A stretch of 12,804 nt of DNA from JBHPGW01 sp042569785. GTDB lineage: Bacteria > Planctomycetota > Phycisphaerae > Sedimentisphaerales > Anaerobacaceae. This document shows positions 9,701-12,804 of this stretch, one piece after another. The position numbers and the translations under genes were made by a program. The stretch lies in the NCBI GenBank assembly GCA_042569785.1, contig JBHPGW010000072.1, positions 1-12,804 of the forward strand. Direction: 5' to 3'. How positions within the stretch are numbered: the stretch's first letter is position 1; each line of letters begins with the position of its first letter. Under the pieces are notes generated by a model, which was not told where the DNA came from, did no database searches, and saw nothing but the letters and a program-made list of their open reading frames with translations.

Positions 9701-12700
9701 GATAAGGGCGTTACGATAACGAGCCCTTCTCCGGGAGATCCGAATTATGCTGTTGTGATACTTGACGGCTTTAATTTCGATATTCGTACAGGCAATGGGG
9801 CAGAAACTGTAATCGATGGTATTACTTTCAGAAACTCCTATAGATCTGCTTCTCTTTGGCTTAATCGGTTTGACTGGTGGGATTGGGGGGAGGGAGAATA
9901 CAGATATTCGCTTGGCGGTAATGCGATGTATATCAAGGATTGTTCGCCGAAGATAAGAAATTGTGTATTTAAAGACTGCACTATTGGACCATTTGGTACT
10001 ATGCCCAAGGCGCCTGGTTGCAGTGGCATTGTACCTCCGCATGATGGTTATAATGGTGATAATGTTGCCGGCGCAGCGGTTTACATCTATAATGGTTCGC
10101 CGGAGTTTCTGCATTGTGAGTTTAAAGATAATTCCGCTACAGGTCAGGATGGTCAGGAAGGTTCTGATGGCTGTACCACACTTGGTCACCCTGAGGGTTG
10201 GGACGGCGGCTGGGCAGGGTATGCTTACGGTGGCGCGGTGTATTGCGGCTATGACAGTGACGCGTATTTCCTGGACTGCAGCTTTGTAAATAATACAGCT
10301 ACCGGCGGTAACGGCGGTTACGGCGGTGATACTGACAGCCCACCGACTAATGGTGGTCGAGGTGGTAACTGGGAAGAATCTCCATCTGAAGAGGACCCTG
10401 ACAGCGGTCATTACGAATTCTGGTGGTGGGACAAGTGGGAATGGGGTCCTTATCTTGATTACTGGAAATACAGCGGTTACGGCGGTGCGGTATATCTGGA
10501 AAAGAATAGTTCCGCTAAGTTTGTAGGATGTAACTTTGATAACAACCGTACTTACGGCGGAGTCAGCGGCCAGGGAGGTGAATACTGGCCGAATCCAAAC
10601 AGGCCAATGGATATAGAGAATTTTGGCGGAACGATCTATGCCGGCGGAAACAGCACACTTGAGATGATTGATTGTGATGTAACTGACAGCTATGCTGATA
10701 CTTCCACTCAAGCGATCCCTCATGATTATATTGTAAGTTTTGGCGGTGCGATCTGTGTTGAAGACGGCAGTAAGCTGATAATGAAGGACAGCAGTATAAG
10801 CGGAAGCCAGGCATGTGAAGGCGGCGCGATTTACTGGTCCAATGCGGCAGTGACGATAGAGGACAGTAATATTACGGATAATGTTGCTTATCACGGCGGC
10901 GGCTTGTTCTCGATAGATTCGGCTGGTGCTGACGAGGTAAGTACGATAAGCGGTTGTTATATCGCTGAGAATGAGGCGTTTGCCGTTCAGGCACTTTATC
11001 TCGATCCCTGTGATGCTAATTTGTCTTCGATACCTGAAAACATATCAGGTCAGGGCGGCGGTTATATGTGCTTCTCGACTACCGCTGAGATAAGCGATAC
11101 GGTATTTAGCGGCAACCAGTCGAGCGGTTCGGGCGGAGCGATATATTTCGGCGGTGCCGATCAGAATGATTATAGTACGCCGGTATTGGACAATTGTCTT
11201 GTGACAGGTAATACAGCCTGGTATGACGGCGGCGGAATATCTACGAACTGGTATTCCGAACCATTTATCTCGAGTTGTACGATCGCGGATAATAGGGTGA
11301 CAAGTATTAAAGGTTCCGGCGGTGGATTGAGCAATTCGTCTTACAGTTATACCCAGGTGATCGACAGTATCATCTGGGGTAACAGTGCTACTAATGGCGC
11401 ACAGATAGGTTTAATCGGCGGTGGTCCGTATACGCCGAGACCGGGTCAGGTTGATGTTATATTTAGTGATGTTGATGTTTCTCAGCCTGATCCTAATGAC
11501 CGTGCGAGGTCCCTTGATCTGGTATTCTGTATAGATACGACCGGCAGTATGTATGAGCCAATGGAAGCGGTAAAGACATCAGTAGTTGAAATAATTGGTG
11601 GTATAACAGATACCTTTGATGATTATCGTGTGGCAGTTGTTACCTTTGAGGATTTCAACGAGCCTAATGACGATCCGAATTACAATTACGGCGGTCCGAA
11701 TGATTCTCCTTATGAAGATATTGTCGGATTCACCAGTGATGTTAATTTGTTGACCACTGGTGTAAATTCAATGGAACTTGGTTTCGGTGCCGATTGGCGT
11801 GAATCAGTTTATGCCGGCTTGATGCATTGTATCGACCACAGTTCGTTGGCTGCCAGGCTTGGCGGTGATTTGCACGGCGGCGATCCCACTCACACAGGTC
11901 CGGGCATTTGGCGCAGCGGCGATGACGTAGCGCGGGTAATAATTCTTATCGGCGACGCACCGCCTCACGATCCTGAGCCGTTTACCGATTATGTTTTCCG
12001 TGATGTCGTGGAAGCTGCGTTGAGCGGAAATGCTCCGAAAATTATATTCTCAATTGTGACAGGTTATGGCATTGGCAATGATATGGTAGAGACACCTCTT
12101 GGCGACCTGGCGGATGCGACCGGCGGTATGATGCTGACGGCGACAGATTCCGATGAGGTGGTTAGCTCGATTGTCGAAGCGATCGAAATGAGTGTAATGT
12201 TAAAGAAGAATATATTCGTTGATACTAACTGCATTCTTGATTTATGGGATGCCAATAGTAACAGTTGGGACGCGAACAGTAATAATATAAGCGATGATCC
12301 TTTGTTTATTGGTGGTTACTATCTGAGTCAGATAGATGCCGGTCAGCTTGTTGACAGTAACTGTGTGAATGCCGGCAGTGTTTTAGCCAGCGAACTCGGG
12401 TTTAGTGAACTGTATACAACTCGTACCAGTGCGGCTCCTGATGACGGTCAGGTTGATATGGGTTACCATTATGGTTTGAGTGATGTGGTTGAATACAGTT
12501 TGAGCTTTTCGGCGGTTGAAGTTGTTGATCCTTGTTTTGTTGGCAGTCAGCCGATTGTGATCTATCCAGTGATAGATCCACTTGATCCGAACGATCCGAA
12601 TGGTACGTGGAGCCAGTATGTGACTGTTCCGTTGCAGGTTAGCAGCCCTCCGGCTGGTTATGAGGTTGTCTGGTCAGGTACTGATGATGATTCGATTATA

Positions 12701-12804
12701 GAGCCTAACAATACGGTGACAATGGACGGGGATAAGAATGTTGCTGTTACATTCGCCCGGAGCCATTATGAACTGACGGTCGGTGTTATCGGCGAAGGGG
12801 GCGG
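689..12804 (+). CDS. Giant secreted beta-helix repeat protein with choice-of-anchor L and vWA domains (3' end outside window)
   Basis: One uninterrupted frame of 4,038 complete codons begins after AGGAGG and runs off the window, so the C-terminus and any anchor are not visible. Order by residue: signal peptide 1-25; beta-helix modules 26-387, 545-1938, 2109-2868 and 2957-3934; InlB-B-like spacers 388-544, 1939-2108, 2869-2956, 3935-4022 and from 4027. A choice-of-anchor L domain (about 1575-1839) sits in module 2 and a vWA domain (about 3609-3835) in module 4. The coils show stacked Asn-Cys pairs (P-x-I-x-NC-x-I) and GGAIY/GGGI strands typical of pectin-lyase-fold solenoids. The catalytic pattern of a polysaccharide lyase was not recognised. 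By family knowledge such proteins are exported and act at the surface in adhesion or carbohydrate contact; that role is inferred. No recognised named gene. Long GXY and GGD tracts and DPNDPN linkers are unusual. The start could be 692. Confidence 0.97.
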   Translation, partial: MMYYKRQILIGLVILLSGAGFVSGANIGVPLSSPEAVKYATIQDAIDAPGTVAGDVIIVEDGTYTGVGFRDIDLKGKAITVKSRNGANACILDCQGAGRGFYFHSGEDANSVVEGFKIFAGNSSGYGGGIACEFSSPTILDCQIWQCTATYAGGGIDLWNSSAVISGCLIKYGGFTGWGGTQSAVGAGINLDNSDGARIEFCELLNNTSANFGGGIACINSSATIKSCLFVSNRSVIGVGGAIYLLESEPEISSCTIEGNASTNTNFGGIYNDSALSEPTIINSILWNNGDDLFQCVATYSCIEDNDAGEGNIHTNPELVTAGTQHPYYLSNTAAGQLVDSPCIDAGSGPAFLLGLGTCTSSSDYTADSGVVDIGFHRKIPAGGVPTFNLEIKTAGGGSGTTNLALSPTIHTYSQYEVVALTAIPDSASDFTGWTHTDDDTITDVNNTVTMYGNKTGGGAVVVNFAPKVSRVLTIIVTGGGTISVPLTRSGDYDCNEGEVITIESHPTDGYIAVWNGSDNDMSIDPNNIVTMNAGANKIVTVSFRQPQTYHVPGQEPFHTIGAALSSPTVLTGDTVMVAAGTYFEWGLNFGGKEIRLVSEQPDNPLIVASTVIDCQQRGRAFLFNNGETNKALIDGFTIINGSAIWEPKFVHAPAFPGTPGQHALGGAIACFWDPVTGRTASPTIANCVIRDCRAQGHDGGDGHAPLAQMPALPAPDPLEPLDPALDGADGSGENGADGLPGTPGLPGLPGVNGAVGAIGGNGGDGLGGAMYFDVGSDPVLLNCIIENCYALGGDAGAGADGQAGQGGQGGQAGQGGQEGGDGGSADEGLDGFAGNGGVGGSGGTGGNGGAGGVGGDGGFGGMAAGGGIYFVDNFVIGTSSDPRLDSCIIRDCNTTQGLGNVAGAGGAAGAGGAGGAAGADGSEGDGEEFPIDVTGYHFGIEVQVNDPNFRHGPLGPNSLYEYAVVVYDSNVDPNDPVPVSVSADAWVVVGGPNGPNAPVFGWDIPPMTDPCDSSYVIMKATVPTTGSPPYLYFFGHITPAISGVVGIGGTGGRGGDGGFGGGNGWGSLGGAIYYGAGSNTTMIDTDILDNDVITFIASFMYDGGDGGAGGAGGSGSLGGPGGDGGDAGDGGNAGDGIYFGAGGDGGDGGDGGDGVVDANGGLGGDGGHGGNGDFDPNDPNLGGPGVGGAGGSSTLFGGAGANGGNGGHALPWITTLGIGGGNYYETWGGGGLLCTSNLTGCSIIGNVIDPNDTSVISDGGGEFYDVGCTVTVTDCNYSNNIAGLDGSSRLGGNGSGDGGGVCLSFNGTLTVDNSVFMDNNCPSIYGSGGGLYWDSGSIVDVNMCEFGDNVAAFGGGLYWYGDGTTVTIADSNIHGNIADHGGGAFWSDGLATIERCEVTNNRARGGWLTLVNRDDFGGGGGFMCWSSGAVIKDCQFSGNMATGSGGGVYFGGETGFPVLENCLVTGNTAFLEGGGVLSYWDATPRISNCTITDNRVIDSSGFGGGIAGSYGSYTEVVDSIIWGNTGTTGIDGSQISLRNNNQFTPRPSQMAITHSDIGPGSNLSEGEVFEPCDVLVVSTTGDPNVLVESILGGGIEIVGEPDYTGASNASGVFAGGIAAGLGIERGIILTCGDASLAPGADPLQPGVNVSDGATGMNNLPGDADLDVLMNYDPDDPNDPNDPNDPNAPVFAGTTRDATVLEFDFVSDGGNLFFNFVFASEEYNEFVYQFNDVFGFFLNGVNIALIPGTNIPVAVDNVNGGSPYGNPNASYPDLFKNNDISDGGPFFANEYDGFTKVFVAEALDLEPGVHHIKLAIADALDHVLDTAVFIQAGSFSDTQMFGLPIYVEEGCTYNGWEPNDADDFFVWDANSWDANTFNINEDPNFEYGYYLSQDTNCIDGGHDLASNVGLDDYTTSADGANDVNFVDMGYHYLYGLTQYELTVQIVDVNGDVITDANLIYGTVEPNGVTSHVGGRVVVLDANADAGYRAKWTGTADDTSFDRYNMVTMDGDKTVTVEFELIPIYEFKMSVVSGSGVVGLSDPNDPLLVDYNSVTDTYHFYAGTIAMTADPCSGYRLRSWSETDDDLSKELTNYVTLAGNTEVEVDFELIRTILLWDEYNRNIQTAIDAVETGDGDTILLQIPNNLESVIYTIDDPEGIDFKGKAITIKSEYQDKSDPDIIANTIIDCRGLGRAFIFQNGEDANTVIDGITIINGFTAGAYGAGGFVTTLPNDANIVDANFIGGSDATGDGYGGALYIGSGTGPSILNCVIRDCNVAGGVGGRGADGRPGYLSDGSIEGSFGSRGRDVAREGTGWDGGDGGNGYGNGYGGAIYCGPDSDPIIENCTLINNIATGGIGGDGGDGGRAFPGSGGNESSGGDGGGGNGDGYGGCIYVDADAAPRIDSVIIENMVNRGIGGKGGERGYGAPYEPPEPRSWPGSDGWTAGTAYGSGAYCASGSNANFDNSAFIKNNNLFSNGGAIYYESGIVNQLTNCSFTSNTTVGSGGAISIQSGSELAFNECSFGGNKADANGGAISCVGQVDDLVVLDINNCTFGGNTGVLGGSIYADYFDANIIDGYFNRNTAENGGGLYLVNGGVVSITGGAIMNNIATGDPDPNVEESTGRGGGIMVRDCSPVISNCIISDNSANDQGGGILFRGSSANPTYPIVENCLLTGNSADVAGGGISSRIYALPVIANCTFSDNKVIGSDLGGGIYCEYYASAIVVDSIFNQCRDVAVYEGVNCDIDMSFCLFYYNRDGDFYDSNDDANAVLYQTYDVNNPNDPNLAELAALNSATGGDNKNKAGDPMFVSGELGDYYLDQVDSNAVDQGSVLASAVGMDIYTTDPDMSFVPDTGQVDIGYHYLNHQLLSKFDLTVSVADDGHGTVVVKWPIPEPNDYNAVTDTYTYYGGMLVELEATPDTGFRVGEWVGGTIDDSSKLNTNYVVIGPINKDIVVDFEQPRTILAFSDEYPSLQHAIDEADDGDIVMIPGETYTNNDETDLYHIYIWDKGVTITSPSPGDPNYAVVILDGFNFDIRTGNGAETVIDGITFRNSYRSASLWLNRFDWWDWGEGEYRYSLGGNAMYIKDCSPKIRNCVFKDCTIGPFGTMPKAPGCSGIVPPHDGYNGDNVAGAAVYIYNGSPEFLHCEFKDNSATGQDGQEGSDGCTTLGHPEGWDGGWAGYAYGGAVYCGYDSDAYFLDCSFVNNTATGGNGGYGGDTDSPPTNGGRGGNWEESPSEEDPDSGHYEFWWWDKWEWGPYLDYWKYSGYGGAVYLEKNSSAKFVGCNFDNNRTYGGVSGQGGEYWPNPNRPMDIENFGGTIYAGGNSTLEMIDCDVTDSYADTSTQAIPHDYIVSFGGAICVEDGSKLIMKDSSISGSQACEGGAIYWSNAAVTIEDSNITDNVAYHGGGLFSIDSAGADEVSTISGCYIAENEAFAVQALYLDPCDANLSSIPENISGQGGGYMCFSTTAEISDTVFSGNQSSGSGGAIYFGGADQNDYSTPVLDNCLVTGNTAWYDGGGISTNWYSEPFISSCTIADNRVTSIKGSGGGLSNSSYSYTQVIDSIIWGNSATNGAQIGLIGGGPYTPRPGQVDVIFSDVDVSQPDPNDRARSLDLVFCIDTTGSMYEPMEAVKTSVVEIIGGITDTFDDYRVAVVTFEDFNEPNDDPNYNYGGPNDSPYEDIVGFTSDVNLLTTGVNSMELGFGADWRESVYAGLMHCIDHSSLAARLGGDLHGGDPTHTGPGIWRSGDDVARVIILIGDAPPHDPEPFTDYVFRDVVEAALSGNAPKIIFSIVTGYGIGNDMVETPLGDLADATGGMMLTATDSDEVVSSIVEAIEMSVMLKKNIFVDTNCILDLWDANSNSWDANSNNISDDPLFIGGYYLSQIDAGQLVDSNCVNAGSVLASELGFSELYTTRTSAAPDDGQVDMGYHYGLSDVVEYSLSFSAVEVVDPCFVGSQPIVIYPVIDPLDPNDPNGTWSQYVTVPLQVSSPPAGYEVVWSGTDDDSIIEPNNTVTMDGDKNVAVTFARSHYELTVGVIGEGG
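764..1849 (+). other. Beta-helix module 1
   Basis: Residues 26-387. The cap reads YATIQDAID...GDVIIVEDGTY, followed by DLKGKAITVKS, CILDCQG and a run of coils with GGGIA, NSSAVISGC, GGGIACINSSATIKSC and GGAIYLLESEPEISSC. It closes with SILWNN, YYLSN, CIDAGS and VDIGFH. This is the shortest and cleanest module: no inserted domain and no Gly-rich loop. The region between the last coil (IINSILW) and the closing YYLSN is only about 46 residues. It is the reference for recognising insertions in modules 2 and 4. Confidence 0.85.
1850..2320 (+). other. InlB-B-like spacers 1 and 2
   Basis: Two consecutive beta-rich repeats (residues 388-468 and 469-544) link modules 1 and 2. The first shows VALTAIPDSASDFTGW, DDDT, NNTVTM and VVVNF. 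The second shows ITIESHPTDGYIAVWNG, NNIVTM and ANKIVTVSF. This matches the divergent InlB B-repeat / bacterial repeat pattern: a GxxVxLxAxPxxGYxxxxW core, then NTVTM, then a closing VxVxF strand. These domains are known as spacers and ligand-contacting units in surface proteins; here a rigid spacer role is inferred. Confidence 0.75.
2885..2986 (+). other. Collagen-like GXY tract
   Basis: Starting at the GGC codon at 2885, glycine occupies every third residue for 11 triplets plus a final Gly: GEN GAD GLP GTP GLP GLP, then GVN GAV GAI GGN GGD G. The four consecutive G-X-P triplets are classic collagen-like sequence. The tract sits in a loop between two coils of module 2, just before GGAMYF. A single chain could form polyproline-II or polyglycine-II helices packed on the solenoid; a true triple helix would need three chains. 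Confidence 0.75.
3064..3289 (+). other. Gly-rich GXY loop containing a 9-bp tandem repeat
   Basis: Two runs keep Gly at every third position: GAD GQA GQG GQG GQA GQG, then GQE GGD GGS; and, after a short break, GLD GFA GNG GVG GSG GTG, continuing to GDG GFG G. At DNA level, 3092-3145 is six 9-bp units of the type GGTCAGGSY, prone to length change in whole codon triplets. It lies between a coil ending in IIENC and the next strand GGGIYF. Confidence 0.8.
3398..3472 (+). other. Ala/Gly-rich GXY loop
   Basis: Eight triplets with Gly in the first position (GAG GAA GAG GAG GAA GAD, then GSE GDG) follow the coil SCIIRDC and lead directly into the unrecognised domain at 3476-3829. It repeats the pattern of the neighbouring loops and probably forms the N-terminal stem of the inserted domain. 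Confidence 0.7.
3476..3829 (+). other. Unrecognised ~118-residue domain inside a Gly-rich loop
   Basis: Residues 930-1047, between two Gly-rich tracts, lose the Gly-rich and NC-coil patterns. They read as a compact beta-rich domain: alternating hydrophobic strands (YHFGIEVQV, YEYAVVVYDS, VSADAWVVV, SYVIMKATV, YLYFFGHI) separated by Pro/Asn/Asp turns. I do not recognise a family. An immunoglobulin-like or fibronectin-like fold is a guess from strand count and length only. Gly-rich sequence resumes right after it (GIGGTGGRGGDGGFGG) and then the next coil GGAIYY. Confidence 0.5.
3991..4320 (+). other. Long GGD/GGN Gly-rich loop with 9-bp repeats
   Basis: About 110 residues dominated by GGDGG, GGAGG and GGNGG units, broken once by IYFGAGG and once by DFDPNDPNLGG. 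At 4118-4153, four 9-bp units (GGYGATGGY) encode GDG repeats. The composition recalls PGRS sequence of mycobacterial PE_PGRS proteins, which are modelled as polyglycine-II helices. Here the tract is a loop within a beta-helix, so the resemblance is in composition only. The many Asp residues could bind Ca2+; no exact RTX nonapeptide was seen. Confidence 0.75.
5411..6205 (+). other. Choice-of-anchor L domain inserted in module 2
   Basis: Residues about 1575-1839. The recognisable order is: IERGIILTCG, NNLPGDADLDVLM, a DPNDPNDPN loop (about 5706-5750), RDATVLEFDF, LFFNFVFASEEYNEFV, NDVFGFFLNG, NIALIPGTNIPVAVDNVN, YDGFTKVF, HHIKLAIADALDHVLDTAVF and QAGSFSD. These are the hallmarks of the choice-of-anchor L family, a roughly 200-residue domain of secreted proteins found with various C-terminal surface-sorting signals. 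It is usually near the C-terminus or standalone; here it lies internally between the final coil and the closing cap of a beta-helix. Its function is not known. Confidence 0.88.
6503..7012 (+). other. InlB-B-like spacers 3 and 4
   Basis: Spacer 3 (residues 1939-2020) reads YELTVQIVD, GGRVVVLDANADAGYRAKW, then NMVTMDGDKTVTVEF. Spacer 4 (2024-2108) reads YEFKMSVVSGSGVV, AGTIAMTADPCSGYRLRSW, SETDDD, NYVTLAGNTEVEVDF. The tandem pair mirrors the pair between modules 1 and 2. The motif DNA at 6704-6724 differs at one base from that at 12716-12736 in spacer 6. Confidence 0.8.
7013..9292 (+). other. Beta-helix module 3
   Basis: Residues 2109-2868. The cap is NIQTAIDAV...GDTILLQIPNN, then DFKGKAITIKS, NTIIDCRGLGRAFIF and VIDGITIINGF, closely paralleling module 1. 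Coils include GGAIYCG, SDPIIENC, GGCIYVD, GGAIYY, GGAISI, GGAISC, GGGLYL, GGGIMV and GGGIYC. Two shorter Gly-rich loops (about 7516-7670 and 7744-7858) precede GGAIYC and GGCIYV. After VDSIFN (about 8855) a linker of some 90 residues containing NNPNDPNL leads to DYYLDQ and VDIGYHY; no folded domain is recognised in that linker. Confidence 0.85.
9293..9556 (+). other. InlB-B-like spacer 5
   Basis: Residues 2869-2956: FDLTVSVADDGHGTVVV, YYGGMLVELEATPDTGFRVGEW, TIDDSS, NYVVIGPINKDIVVDF. This is a single spacer, not a pair, between modules 3 and 4. The end of the repeat runs straight into the next cap (RTILAFSDEY), as spacer 4 does into module 3 (RTILLWDEY). Confidence 0.78.
9557..12490 (+). other. 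Beta-helix module 4 with Trp-rich loops and inserted vWA domain
   Basis: Residues 2957-3934. The cap is SLQHAIDEADDGDIVMIPGETY, then VVILDGFNF and VIDGITFRNS. Coils include GNAMYI, CSPKIRNC, GGAVYCG, GGAVYL, GGTIYAG, GGAICV, GGAIYW, GGGLFS, GGGYMC, GGAIYFGG and GGGIST. Loops at 9851-9910 and 10409-10471 are rich in Trp/Tyr. The last coil IDSIIWGN (from 11360) is followed by TPRPGQ, the vWA domain, and then WDANSWDANS, GYYLSQ and VDMGYHY. Confidence 0.85.
11513..12193 (+). other. von Willebrand factor A domain inserted in module 4
   Basis: Residues about 3609-3835. The first strand LDLVFCIDTTGSM carries the metal-ion-dependent adhesion site in DxTxS form (D3616, T3618, S3620). A later loop GADWRESVYAGL (D3702) sits where the second MIDAS loop is expected, and ARVIILIGDAPPHD (D3756) matches the third, acidic loop. 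YRVAVVTFED and KIIFSIVTGYG are the central strands, and LADATGGMM...VVSSIVEAIEMS is the C-terminal helix. Length and order fit a complete vWA fold. vWA domains of secreted proteins usually mediate metal-dependent protein or matrix binding, so a ligand-binding or adhesive role is inferred. Confidence 0.9.
12491..12804 (+). other. InlB-B-like spacer 6 and truncated spacer 7
   Basis: Spacer 6 (residues 3935-4022) shows a DPLDPNDPNG insert, VTVPLQVSSPPAGYEVVWSG, TDDDS, then NNTVTMDGDKNVAVTF. A new repeat starts at 12767 (YELTVGVIGEGG) and is cut by the window end. A tandem spacer pair has so far preceded modules 2 and 3, so another beta-helix module may follow outside the window. Confidence 0.75.

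Noticed and set aside
9422..10894. Minus-strand open frame of 490 codons opposite module 4
   Set aside because: It is in codon register with the sense frame, so its stops could only come from sense TTA, CTA or TCA codons, which are scarce here. It begins at GTG with no ribosome binding site, and its composition is a mirror of the repeat protein.
764..12490. Pectate lyase or other polysaccharide lyase enzyme
   Set aside because: The fold signature is of the pectin-lyase type, but no catalytic Asp/Arg/Lys arrangement was recognised in the coils, so no enzymatic activity is claimed.

Overview
The window is dominated by one enormous plus-strand gene. It starts at about 689, just after an AGGAGG ribosome binding site, and stays open without a stop codon to the last base, giving at least 4,038 codons with the C-terminus outside the window. 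I translated this frame end to end and met no in-frame stop. The product begins with a signal peptide and is an extracellular or cell-surface repeat protein made of right-handed parallel beta-helices.

The protein has four large modules. Each opens with a pectin-lyase/NosD-style cap (TIQxAID...GDxVxVxxGTY) and continues with many coils of the form P-x-I-x-N-C-x-I...GG(A/G)I-Y. Each closes with YYLSQ...DAGS...VD(I/M)GYHY. Beta-rich spacers resembling divergent InlB B-repeats (GYxVxxWxGTDDD...NTVTMDGDKxVTVxF) connect them. By residue: module 1 is 26-387, spacers 1-2 are 388-544, module 2 is 545-1938, spacers 3-4 are 1939-2108, module 3 is 2109-2868, spacer 5 is 2869-2956, module 4 is 2957-3934, spacer 6 is 3935-4022, and a seventh spacer starts at 4027 and is cut by the window edge.

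The most notable structure is an apparent domain slot. Between the last coil and the closing cap, module 2 carries a choice-of-anchor L domain and module 4 carries a von Willebrand factor A (vWA) domain. The flanking sequences on both sides are homologous between the two modules. Modules 1 and 3 have only short linkers there. Module 2, and module 3 to a lesser degree, also have long Gly-rich (GXY / polyglycine-II-like) loops, all placed just before a GGAIY strand. One of them contains an unrecognised domain of about 118 residues. Module 4 has two Trp-rich loops.

Bases 1-688 hold no gene I can defend. They carry a 27-bp tandem duplication, a palindromic GCAGGAAT repeat with a 19-bp tandem array, and possibly a 32-codon leader ORF overlapping the start of the giant gene.

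The organism is not directly identifiable. Giant secreted beta-helix proteins combining this cap, VDMGYHY ends, InlB-like spacers and DPNDPN linkers, with mid-range GC, fit a Planctomycetota (Phycisphaerae/Sedimentisphaerales-like) genome or a related environmental lineage. That is inference from the protein style, not from a marker gene. The likely job is adhesion, or binding or processing of polysaccharide or particles at the cell surface. No catalytic residues were identified in the helices.
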